64,000 nt of DNA from Bifidobacterium aerophilum (GTDB lineage Bacteria; Actinomycetota; Actinomycetes; Actinomycetales; Bifidobacteriaceae), in the NCBI RefSeq assembly GCF_010667685.1, contig NZ_WHZW01000015.1, positions 1-64,000 of the forward strand, written 5' to 3'. Of this stretch, positions 55,982-64,000 are shown piece after piece. The position numbers were made by a program, and so were the translations under genes. Position 1 is the first letter of the stretch. Each line of letters starts with the position of its first letter. Below the pieces are notes generated by a model. That model did not search any database. It worked only from the letters and a program-made list of their open reading frames with translations, and was not told the DNA's origin.

Positions 55982-58900
55982 TCACTCCACGCTTTTGAGC
56001 GACACCGCCGGGTCGATGCGGTCGAGCACCGGATTGGTGAACAGCTGCACGAACAGGGCGAAGACGAGCGTGACCCCGGCGGCGATCGCATAGCTGACCC
56101 AGCGCACGCTCACCTCGAAGTACATGCCGGGCATGGCGAGCGCCGCCGTGAGCAGGCCGCCCACCCATCGCCCGACCGGCAGGCCGACGATCACGCCGAT
56201 CACGGTCAGGATCATCATCTCGCGGTTCACGTACCGGTGCACTTCGCGGTCGTAGAAGCCGAGCACCTTGAGCGTGGCCATTTCGCGCACGCGTTCGGAC
56301 ACGTTCGTGTTCGCCAGCGTGAACAGCACCACGAGCGCCAGTCCGCCGGCCAACGCCACGATGAGCGCCACCACGGCTCCCATGAGGTCGAAGCTGAAGC
56401 TGCGCTGCAGCTTGGCCGTGCTTGCGACGCTCAGCACGGCCGCGTCCTTGGCGAGCCGTTCGGCATAGGCGATCTGCTCGTCGTCGGAACCGTCATACCG
56501 TGCGAACACCGTGTTCAGTTTCACTCCGTCGACCACGGTCGCTTCAGTGTCAGTGGAGGCAGTGTCAACCCCGCCGACGGCCGATCCGCTGTTGCCATCC
56601 GTTTTCCCGGCCGTGGTTGAACCGGATGAGGTGCCGGAATCGCTCGAACCATCGGAATCCCGCGAATCCGCAACCGAATCATCAGTACCCGCATCGTCCC
56701 CGCCGAAGAACTTCTGGTAGTCGGAGGTCAGCACGTACACGTCCGCGCCGATCACCGACCGGCTGACGTTCACGACACGCACCTGCTTACGCTGCGCCTC
56801 GCCGTTTTTGAGCGTAATCAGGTCCCCTGCCCGCACGCCAAGCGCATTCGCCGCGCTCTGCGAGACGATCACGCCGTTCGCCCGGCCGTTCTCGAAATTA
56901 TCCATGCGGATCGGCAGACCGTCCGAAACCGAACGCAGATCGGCGATGCGATCCATCGCGGATCCGTTCGGCACGGTGACGATCTGCACGGTTTCCGTCT
57001 CGTCCATACCGGTCGTGATCTCGCCGTTTTCGACCCTCGCCAATGCAAACGACCTGGACGAATCGTCGATCGCGCCGTCGCCGCGCAACCGGTCAAGCAC
57101 TGTTGACACGTCGTTATGATCCGCCACGACCATGAGGTCGTACCGGTACACGTCCTGGTACTGCGTGACCGGCAGCGCGTCCACCGTATCGCTGATCGCC
57201 AGGCCGCATACGATGAGCGCGGTGCAGCCGGCCACGCCGCCGACCGTCATGATCAGCCGCGACTTGAACCGCACGAGGTTGCGCACGGTGACCTTGTTGA
57301 GGAATTTCATGCGCTTCCAGATCGGCGTGACGCGTTCCAGCAGCACGCGCGACCCGGCCCGCGGCGCTTTCGGCCGCATGAGTTCGGCCGGCGTCTGCCG
57401 CAGTTCGCCCGCGCACGCGACGGCCGTGGCCGCGACCACGCCGACGACGAACAGCGCGATACCGGCCGACCCGTACAGCCAGTCGTATTCGAACCGCACG
57501 CCGGGCACCATATACAGTCCCTGCAGCACGATCAGCAGGAACGCGGGAATCCCGATGAATCCGGCGATCAGGCCGAGTCCGCCGCCGATCAGGCAGGCAA
57601 GCGCGGCGAACAGCACGTACCGCATCGAGATCGCGAACGGCCCGTAGCCGAGGCCGACGTAGGTGCCGATGAGCCCGCGCTCCTCCTCGACCATGCGCGT
57701 CATCGTGGTCAGACTCATAAGCACGGCGACGAGCAGGAACACGACCGGGAACGCGCGGCCGATCGACTCGATCGAGCTCAGGTCGGATTTGATCGCGCTG
57801 AATCCGCCGATCGCGGAGCGGGTCTGCACGTACCAGCGGGCGACGGCGATGTCGTCGATGCGCCGCTGCTGTTTGGCGAACTCGGTTTCGGCGTCCTGCT
57901 TGCTCTGGTCGAGTTTGTTCTGCGCTTCGGTGAGTTTCTTCTCGCCGTCCGCGAGCTTGTCTGCGGCCGTTTTCAGTTGCTTGCGCCCGTCGGCGAGCTG
58001 TTTGCGGCCGTCCTTGAGTTTGGCTTCCTGCTCGTCGAGTTGGGCGGACAGTTGCGTGATCTTGTTCGCGCCGGTTTCGATTTCCGCGGACCGGCTTTCG
58101 AGTTGTGCGCGGGCGTCGGCGGATTCGCGTTCCTTGACGGCCAGGTCGGCGTCCTGTTGGTCGAGCTTGGCTTGCGCGGGGACGATGGTCGACTCGAGCG
58201 TGGCGGTGAGCTGGTCGCGTTGCCGTTCGAGCTGCGTGCGTTGGGTTTGCAGTTCGGCTCGGCGGGCGGACAGTTGCGCGGTGATGTCGGCGATGGCGTC
58301 GGCCGTGGGCTTGGCGGGCGCGTCGATGCCGAGTTCGGCGAGCGCCTTGCGGATCCGCTCCCATTGTTTGTCGGAATCGTTGACGACTGACGCATCGCCG
58401 GCCCCGGGGTCGCTCGTCGGCAACGCGGCGATCTCCCGCGTGACCTGGTCGATGGCGGCGATCGTCGCGGTCGCTTGTTCGATGCTTTGCTTGGCTTGCG
58501 CGATGCCTTGGTCGATCGGCTTGCGTTTGGCGTCGAGCTGGTTTTGCGCGGCGTCGAGCTGTTTGCGGGCGTCGGCCAGTTGCGAGGCCGCGTCGTCGAG
58601 CTGTTTGCGCGATGCCGTGATCTGCGCACGACCGTCCTCGATCTGCTGGCGTGACTTGTCGAGCCGTTTGCGACCGTCGGCGATCTGCTGTTCGCCGTCC
58701 TTGATTTCGGATTCGCTCGTATCCAGTTTCGCCCGGTTTTTATCGTATTCGACGCGGGCGGAGACGAGGTCGGAACGGTTTTTGTCGATGGTGTCCTGCG
58801 CGTCGTCGAAACGTTGCTGGGCGTCGGCTTTGGCCTTGTCGAGCTTGGCCTGAGCGGCGTCGACGAGCTGGCGGCGGCGTGCCTTCTGCCGTGAGGTCTG

Positions 58901-59908
58901 CACGGTGTCTGTGATGCGGTCGGCCACGTCGCGGATCAGATTGTCGTAGTCGGAGCCGAACGAGTTCTCCTGCTCGCTGCCGTCCACGGTGAGGCTGATC
59001 GCCGTGTAGATGTTGCCGGTCACGCCGTCGCTCGGCGCGAAGAACGCATAGTCGGAGGCGAGGGTCTGGCGGAACGCTTCGGAGCCGATGCCGTCCGGGT
59101 TGCTGACGTCCTTCGGGTCGATGACTTCGCCGACGATCGTCAGTTCGGTCGGGAACTGCGGGGACTGCTCGGCGGATTCCGTGGACGTATCCGTGTCATC
59201 CGCGGACGCCGTATCCTTGCCATCCGCGTCGTTGGATGCTTCGCCCGTGCCGGAACCGGCCGACTCGTCTCCCGTGCCGGAACCACTCGATGTGGCGCGC
59301 TCGCTCGGCGTCACGGTCAGCGTATCGCCGATCGCATGTCCGCTGTCCATCAGGAATTTCTTCGTGACCGCGATCTCGCCGGCCTTGTCGGGCAGGCGGC
59401 CGTCCTGCACGTACGGCCGGTCGAGGCCGTTCACGCCGATTTCGTTGATCGTCACGGTTTTGTCGGCGCCATCGACCGAGACGGCGACGCTCTGGCTGCG
59501 TTCCGGCTGCACGGTGTTCACGCCTTCGATGCCGCGCAGCGCGTCCACGTCGTCGTCGGTCAGTCCGAGCGTCGACATCACCTGGATGTCGTGCAGTCCC
59601 TGCGCGTCGTAGAAGCGGTCGGCGGCGCGGAACATGTCGCGGCAGCCCGCGTAGATGCCGGTCAGCACGGCCACGCCGAGCAGCGAGATCACGGCGATCG
59701 ACACGAACCGCCGCCATCCGCGCAGCCAGCAGCGCAGCGTGTCCCTGGCGAACGCGGCCGACATACCGCGCCCGCGGGTGCCGGTCGAACCACCGGCACC
59801 GGGCAGGCCGGCGTATCCGGTCGATCCGGCGCGCTCATATGCTGAATCCGCGTCGGACACGTCGCCCAGCGCGTCTTCCAGTTCCTCGTCCTGCTCCCGC
59901 CGTGCCAT
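55982..59908 (-). CDS. Very large FtsX/MacB-type ABC transporter permease
   Basis: The 1308-residue protein has one N-terminal helix (about residues 68-90), a large external domain, and two blocks of three helices (about 725-880 and 1185-1300) with the FtsX core sequence between them. The outside part includes a coiled coil of more than 350 residues rich in Gln, Lys, Asp and Ala (about 340-700; repeating DGRKQLADG-type heptads). Two Ser/Thr/Asp-rich linkers are also external. Proteins of this type work with an ATPase as mechanotransmitters or lipid/toxin exporters. The start at 59908 is 5 bp past the ATPase stop. Confidence 0.88.
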   Translation of the reverse strand: MARREQDEELEDALGDVSDADSAYERAGSTGYAGLPGAGGSTGTRGRGMSAAFARDTLRCWLRGWRRFVSIAVISLLGVAVLTGIYAGCRDMFRAADRFYDAQGLHDIQVMSTLGLTDDDVDALRGIEGVNTVQPERSQSVAVSVDGADKTVTINEIGVNGLDRPYVQDGRLPDKAGEIAVTKKFLMDSGHAIGDTLTVTPSERATSSGSGTGDESAGSGTGEASNDADGKDTASADDTDTSTESAEQSPQFPTELTIVGEVIDPKDVSNPDGIGSEAFRQTLASDYAFFAPSDGVTGNIYTAISLTVDGSEQENSFGSDYDNLIRDVADRITDTVQTSRQKARRRQLVDAAQAKLDKAKADAQQRFDDAQDTIDKNRSDLVSARVEYDKNRAKLDTSESEIKDGEQQIADGRKRLDKSRQQIEDGRAQITASRKQLDDAASQLADARKQLDAAQNQLDAKRKPIDQGIAQAKQSIEQATATIAAIDQVTREIAALPTSDPGAGDASVVNDSDKQWERIRKALAELGIDAPAKPTADAIADITAQLSARRAELQTQRTQLERQRDQLTATLESTIVPAQAKLDQQDADLAVKERESADARAQLESRSAEIETGANKITQLSAQLDEQEAKLKDGRKQLADGRKQLKTAADKLADGEKKLTEAQNKLDQSKQDAETEFAKQQRRIDDIAVARWYVQTRSAIGGFSAIKSDLSSIESIGRAFPVVFLLVAVLMSLTTMTRMVEEERGLIGTYVGLGYGPFAISMRYVLFAALACLIGGGLGLIAGFIGIPAFLLIVLQGLYMVPGVRFEYDWLYGSAGIALFVVGVVAATAVACAGELRQTPAELMRPKAPRAGSRVLLERVTPIWKRMKFLNKVTVRNLVRFKSRLIMTVGGVAGCTALIVCGLAISDTVDALPVTQYQDVYRYDLMVVADHNDVSTVLDRLRGDGAIDDSSRSFALARVENGEITTGMDETETVQIVTVPNGSAMDRIADLRSVSDGLPIRMDNFENGRANGVIVSQSAANALGVRAGDLITLKNGEAQRKQVRVVNVSRSVIGADVYVLTSDYQKFFGGDDAGTDDSVADSRDSDGSSDSGTSSGSTTAGKTDGNSGSAVGGVDTASTDTEATVVDGVKLNTVFARYDGSDDEQIAYAERLAKDAAVLSVASTAKLQRSFSFDLMGAVVALIVALAGGLALVVLFTLANTNVSERVREMATLKVLGFYDREVHRYVNREMMILTVIGVIVGLPVGRWVGGLLTAALAMPGMYFEVSVRWVSYAIAAGVTLVFALFVQLFTNPVLDRIDPAVSLKSVE

Positions 59909-59913
59909 CGCGA

Positions 59914-60615
59914 TCACCACTCGATCTGCGAGATCGACGTCGGCGCGGGGTTCACGTCCTCGCTGGTCACGCGTCCGGAACGGAATCGGATCACCTTGTG
60001 CGCCATCGGCGCGAGCGCGGAATTGTGCGTGATGATCATGACCGTCATGCCTTCCGCCGTGCAGATGTCCTGCAGCAGTTGCAGCACTTCCTTGCCGGTT
60101 TCGTAGTCGAGCGCACCGGTCGGCTCATCGCACAGCAGCAGTTTCGGTTTCTTCGCGATCGCGCGGGCGATCGACACGCGCTGCTGTTCGCCGCCGGACA
60201 GCTGCGCGGGGAAGTTGTTCAGACGGTCGGCAAGTCCGACCTTGCGCAACGTTTCGGCCGGGTCAAAATGGTCAGGGCAGATCTGCGACGCGAGTTCGAC
60301 GTTTTCGAGCGCGGTCAGGTTCGGCACGAGATTGTAGAACTGGAAGACGAAGCCGATGTCGTTGCGACGGTAGGTGATGAGGTCGCGTTTGCGCAGGTCG
60401 GTGATGTCGCGGCCGCCGACGATCACGCGGCCGTCCGTGGCCGTGTCCATGCCGCCGAGGATGTTGAGCGCCGTGGTCTTGCCGGCGCCGGACTGGCCGA
60501 GGATGACGGTCAGCTCGCCCTGGTCGGCGGTGAACGTCGCCCCGTCGAGCGCGCGGATCGACGAGGAACCGGCCGGATACTCCTTGACCACCTGGTCGAA
60601 TTCGATATACGCCAT
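59914..60615 (-). CDS. MacB/LolD-type ABC transporter ATPase
   Basis: The 233-residue protein has Walker [18 protein letters not shown]-loop [19 protein letters not shown], signature [14 protein letters not shown], Walker [13 protein letters not shown] and switch His IITHNSALA. This pattern is typical of ATPases paired with FtsX-type permeases. It should drive the large permease encoded immediately downstream. The start at 60615 (MAYIEFDQ) follows GGGAGATGCG; an ATG at 60630 is in frame. Confidence 0.93.
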   Translation of the reverse strand: MAYIEFDQVVKEYPAGSSSIRALDGATFTADQGELTVILGQSGAGKTTALNILGGMDTATDGRVIVGGRDITDLRKRDLITYRRNDIGFVFQFYNLVPNLTALENVELASQICPDHFDPAETLRKVGLADRLNNFPAQLSGGEQQRVSIARAIAKKPKLLLCDEPTGALDYETGKEVLQLLQDICTAEGMTVMIITHNSALAPMAHKVIRFRSGRVTSEDVNPAPTSISQIEW

Positions 60616-60771
60616 CGCATCTCCCGTCATCTGCCCGCCGGGACGCGCCTTCGCGTCCCGGCAGCCGAATCAGCCGCGCGCAAACCAGCCGCGGCATAGT
60701 CCTACATCCTATTTAACTCCCCCGCGACGAAAACGGAACTCCCACACGCGGAAGCCCTCGCAAACGGCAAT

Positions 60772-60787
60772 CTGCCAGCGCTGGCAG
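60772..60787. promoter_or_regulatory. 16-bp perfect palindrome in a divergent intergenic region
   Basis: CTGCCAGCGCTGGCAG is an exact palindrome between the divergent ATPase genes. It could be an operator. Confidence 0.45.
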
Positions 60788-60854
60788 TCGCAGACCGCAA
60801 ACGACCGCCATAAGAGACAGATCTTGCCACCATTCAGCGGCATATAGTAAGGTA

Positions 60855-60885
60855 TACTTTAGTAATATTTACTTTACTAAAGTAA
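60855..60885 (+). promoter_or_regulatory. AT-rich inverted repeats before the ATPase/DUF234 gene
   Basis: TACTTTAGTAA (60855-60865) and TTACTAAAGTA (60874-60884) are exact inverse complements. TTACTTTACTAAAGTAA (60869-60885) is itself a 17-bp palindrome. TATACT at 60853-60858 is a possible -10 box overlapping the first arm, so a repressor bound here would block it. The Shine-Dalgarno GAGGAACC follows. Confidence 0.6.
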
Positions 60886-60905
60886 CACGCAGAAGAGGAA
60901 CCGTC

Positions 60906-62306
60906 ATGGCATTCATAGGACGAGATCGTGAACTCGCACAGCTGCAACGGGCGTACGACTCAGACGCGTTCGAATGCGTCGTCGTATACGGACGGCGACG
61001 CATCGGCAAGACCACGCTGATCAACCGTTTCCTCGAAGGCAAGCCGAACATCTTCTATTCGGCGATCGAAGCCACCATGCAGGGCAACCTCGTCGCGCTC
61101 AGCAACGCCATCAACGTATACCGCAACGCCGGGGAGACGACCGGCGTCGCTCCCGTCTACCCGGATTTCCAAAGCGTCACCGACGCCGTATTCGCCATGG
61201 CGCACGACCAACGCCTCGTATGGGTGATCGACGAATACCCGTTCCTCGCGCAGGCCGACCGTTCGGTATCGTCGATACTGCAGCACGCGATCGACCGCAA
61301 CAAGCACGACAGCAAGCTCATGATCGTGTTGTGCGGATCAAGCATGTCGTTCATGGAACGGCAGGTGCTGGACTACACCAGTCCGTTGTACGGCCGCCGG
61401 ACGGAATCGATCAAGCTCATGCCGTTCACTTTCGACGAGACACGGCGATTCACGAGTCAGCTGACCAAGGAACATTCCGCCATCGCCTACGGTCTGACCG
61501 GTGGGGTCGCACAGTACCTCGAATGGATCGCGCCCTCCGACGACATCGCCGGCATGATCGAGAACCGGGTGATCTCCCCCTTGTGCAACCTGTTCGACGA
61601 ACCGTACATGCTGCTGCAGCAGGAAGTACGCAAGCCCGCCGAATACAACGAGATGATCAGCAACATCGCCACGGGATCGTCCCGCATGAGCGAAATATCA
61701 TCGGCCAGCCGCATGCCCACCAGCCAGGCGCAGATGTACCTGACCAACATGATCGATCTCGGCATTCTCGACAAGGAGATGCCGTTCGGCGCGAAAGGGC
61801 GGAGCAAGACGATCTATCGCATCAAGGACCCGTTCTTCCGCTTCTGGTACCGCTACGTTCCGCGCAGCATGTCCGCCATCCAGGCGCGCAGGCTTGGGCT
61901 TGTGACCAGGATGATCATAGACGACCTGCCACGATTCATGGGACCGGTGTTCGAGGACATCAGCGGGCAGTGGATGTGGGGACGCGGATACGACCGGCTG
62001 CCATTCCCCGTTCTGCAGGCCGGCCGCTGGTGGGGATCCGATCCGAAGACCCGGCAACAGGAGGAAATCGACATCGTCGCCACCGGCGAGGATCCGGCCC
62101 GGGCCATACTCTGCGAATGCAAGTGGCGCAACGATCCGGTCGGAGAAACCGAATACCGGACGCTGCAACGCCGCGGCCAGTTGCTGCCGTATCCGGACAA
62201 GCATTACATCCTGTTCTCCAGGACGGGATTCACCGACAACCTGCGCCGCATAGCCGACGCCGACGCGACCGTGCAACTAGTCTCGTTCGACGACATGGTT
62301 GAGTGA
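60906..62306 (+). CDS. AAA-type ATPase with DUF234 nuclease-like domain
   Basis: The 466-residue protein has Walker A VVYGRRRIGKTTLI, Walker B RLVWVIDEYPFLA and a sensor region GSSMSFMERQVL. A winged-helix segment follows (about 250-310, MSEISSASRMPTSQAQMYLTNM), then a C-terminal domain with EEIDIVATG and ILCECKWR, the D/ExK pattern of PD-(D/E)XK nuclease folds. This is the archaeal-type ATPase_2/DUF234 family, whose role is unclear; some members are linked to mobile elements or defence. It is monocistronic with an AT-rich palindromic promoter. It is annotated on architecture, not function. Confidence 0.85.
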   Translation: MAFIGRDRELAQLQRAYDSDAFECVVVYGRRRIGKTTLINRFLEGKPNIFYSAIEATMQGNLVALSNAINVYRNAGETTGVAPVYPDFQSVTDAVFAMAHDQRLVWVIDEYPFLAQADRSVSSILQHAIDRNKHDSKLMIVLCGSSMSFMERQVLDYTSPLYGRRTESIKLMPFTFDETRRFTSQLTKEHSAIAYGLTGGVAQYLEWIAPSDDIAGMIENRVISPLCNLFDEPYMLLQQEVRKPAEYNEMISNIATGSSRMSEISSASRMPTSQAQMYLTNMIDLGILDKEMPFGAKGRSKTIYRIKDPFFRFWYRYVPRSMSAIQARRLGLVTRMIIDDLPRFMGPVFEDISGQWMWGRGYDRLPFPVLQAGRWWGSDPKTRQQEEIDIVATGEDPARAILCECKWRNDPVGETEYRTLQRRGQLLPYPDKHYILFSRTGFTDNLRRIADADATVQLVSFDDMVE

Positions 62307-62509
62307 CGGTCTTATTGCAAGACTCTCGGACCATGACCGCACCGCTGCCCGCAAACGGCCGCGGCTGATGCCGGCGCGTTCGGGAGCCGTACGGCGGAAC
62401 CGAAACACGGCACGACCGGCGGACGGCATACAATAGCGGCCATTGTCCATGCACCACCGCGGACGCCGAAGGAACGACGGCCGCACATATCCGAGAGAGA
62501 AGAGGCATC

Positions 62510-64000
62510 ATGGCACAGCAACAACCGGGCGGGCGGACGCCGCAGACCGCACCGCGGACCGAGACGCCCGCACCGCGGTCCAAGCATGAAACCGATGACG
62601 TTCCCGTGCCGGCGACCCTGCGCAAGTCGCTGAAGAACCGTCATATCCAGCTGATCGCGCTCGGCGGCGCGATCGGCACCGGCCTGTTCTACGGTTCCAG
62701 CGAGTCGATCGGCCTTGCCGGCCCGTCGATCCTGCTCGCGTATCTGGTCGGCGGTCTCGCGATCTTCATGATCGTGCGCGCGCTGTCCGAAATGTCGGTC
62801 GAGGATCCGAAGGCCGGCGCGTTCAGCTACTACGCGACCCGATACTGGTCGAAGCGCGCCGGCTTCGTGAGCGGATGGAACTACTGGTTCAACTACATTC
62901 TCGTGTCGATGGTCGAGCTGAGCGTCGTCGGCTCGTTCGTCAACTACTGGTTCCCGAACATTCCGCGCTGGGTGTCTGCGGCCGTGTTCCTCGTCGTGAT
63001 CGCCGCCGCCAACCTGCTCGGCGTGAGCAAGTTCGGCGAATTCGAGTTCTGGTTCGCGATCATCAAGATCGTGGCCGTCGTCGCGATGATCCTCGGCGGA
63101 CTGGCGGTGCTCGTCGCAGGTCTGCCGACCGAGTCCGGCATCAAGGCGAGTTTCGCGAACTGGTTCGCGATCGACGGCGGCTTCTTCCCGCACGGTCTCA
63201 TGCAGCGCACGGCAGACGGCCAGTGGACGGGTCTGCTCATGGCCCTGTGCGTCGTGATGTTCAGTTTCGGCGGCACCGAGCTCATCGGCATCACCGCGGG
63301 CGAGACCGAGAATCCGCGCACCACGATCCCGCGCGCGACGAACGGCATCATCTGGCGCATCCTCGTGTTCTACATCGGCGCGCTCGGCGTGATCATGGCC
63401 GTGGTGCCGTGGAACACGATCGACGGCACGTCCAGCCCGTTCGTGCAGATTTTCGACTCGGTGGGCGTGCACGCGGCCGCCGGCATCCTCAACTTCGTGT
63501 GCCTGACCGCCGTGATGAGCGTCTACAATTCCGGCCTGTACGCGAACTCGCGCATGCTGTACTCGCTCGCCAAGCAGGGCAACGCGCCGGCGTACCTGGG
63601 CAGGCTGAACGCGCACGGCGTGCCGGTCGCGGGCGTGATCACGTCCGCGATCATCACGGCGCTGGCCGTGGTGGTCGTGTTCCTGTGGCCGGAGTTCGCG
63701 TTCAACTATCTGATGTCGATCGCGACGATCGCCGGCGTGATCAACTGGTCGATGATCATGATCACGGAAGTGCACTTCCGCAAGGTCGTCGCGGCAGGTA
63801 ACGGCCCGGCCGAACTGGCCGGACTGCGCGGCTCGGAGGCGTTGGACGCGATTCATTTCAAGCTGCCGTTCGCGCGCGTGATGCCGTACGTCGTGCTCGC
63901 GTTCCTCGCGCTCGTCGTGGTGCTCATGTGCTTCTCGGCAAGCTACCGCGTGGCCGTGTTCGCCGGCGTGATCTGGCTGGCGATCCTGCTCGCCGCATAC
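62510..64000 (+). CDS. Amino-acid permease (AAT family), 3' end beyond the window
   Basis: The open frame of 497 codons runs off the edge at 64000. It begins with a Pro/Thr-rich tail and then LRKSLKNRHIQLIALGGAIGTGLFYGS, the family motif. FGEFEFWFAIIKIV and ETENPRTTIPRATNGI follow as expected. It is closest in pattern to AroP/GabP-type permeases; substrate is not assignable. TACAAT at 62429-62434 may be its -10 box, and AAGAGGC precedes the ATG. Its true length is unknown. Confidence 0.88.
   Translation, partial: MAQQQPGGRTPQTAPRTETPAPRSKHETDDVPVPATLRKSLKNRHIQLIALGGAIGTGLFYGSSESIGLAGPSILLAYLVGGLAIFMIVRALSEMSVEDPKAGAFSYYATRYWSKRAGFVSGWNYWFNYILVSMVELSVVGSFVNYWFPNIPRWVSAAVFLVVIAAANLLGVSKFGEFEFWFAIIKIVAVVAMILGGLAVLVAGLPTESGIKASFANWFAIDGGFFPHGLMQRTADGQWTGLLMALCVVMFSFGGTELIGITAGETENPRTTIPRATNGIIWRILVFYIGALGVIMAVVPWNTIDGTSSPFVQIFDSVGVHAAAGILNFVCLTAVMSVYNSGLYANSRMLYSLAKQGNAPAYLGRLNAHGVPVAGVITSAIITALAVVVVFLWPEFAFNYLMSIATIAGVINWSMIMITEVHFRKVVAAGNGPAELAGLRGSEALDAIHFKLPFARVMPYVVLAFLALVVVLMCFSASYRVAVFAGVIWLAILLAAY

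Overview
The window is high-GC Gram-positive (actinobacterial) chromosome, most probably a high-GC Bifidobacterium. The evidence is the gene content: the eight-gene ATP synthase operon with separate b and delta genes, NucS in place of MutSL, GlgE, sortase-type surface anchors, thiS-thiF-thiG behind a TPP riboswitch, and a taurine-type uptake/transamination/reduction cluster like one described in Bifidobacterium. I cannot fix the species. I see no prophage, transposase or CRISPR array. Accessory DNA consists of many short palindromic intergenic repeats.

Layout. 0.2-12 kb: argS with a LysP-like permease, ridA, an M20 dipeptidase, an oligopeptide-binding lipoprotein, a class V aminotransferase, a CYTH protein, tRNA-Arg(CCG), a membrane-tethered GDPD and a CnoX-like thioredoxin/TPR protein. 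12-18 kb: a repeat cluster, a two-gene membrane/lipoprotein operon, a double FKBP lipoprotein, a small membrane protein and nucS. 18-25.3 kb: atpBEFHAGDC, reading leftward. 25.6-34 kb: a MetA homolog (predicted acetyl type), initiator tRNA, glgE, ppa with a duplicated 3' end, recR and an unusually long dnaX.

34-42.4 kb is the most coherent accessory system. It has a TauABC-like importer, an iron-dependent alcohol dehydrogenase, a class III aminotransferase, a PucR-type regulator and a TauE/SafE exporter. Together these predict taurine (or a related aminosulfonate) import, transamination to sulfoacetaldehyde, reduction to isethionate and export. That would make it a nitrogen-scavenging route without C-S cleavage. 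43-48 kb: a heterodimeric ABC exporter under a MarR regulator, with matching TTACA-N-TGTAA palindromes in front of both marR and the exporter. 48-50 kb: a tiny Cys-rich protein and a wall-anchored zinc metallopeptidase.

50-64 kb: an aldo/keto reductase, the TPP-controlled thiSFG operon, an amino-acid permease, a very large MacB/FtsX-type permease with its ATPase, an ATPase/DUF234 protein behind AT-rich palindromes, and a second amino-acid permease cut by the window end.

Several dispersed repeat families recur: (A) CCCCCTCAGTC/AGCTCCCCCTG elements, one of which lies inside dnaX; (B) CCCACCCGGC...CACCCTCCCCT elements; (C) GACTCAGTTACGGTC units; (D) nested hairpins whose ends carry stop codons of neighbouring genes.
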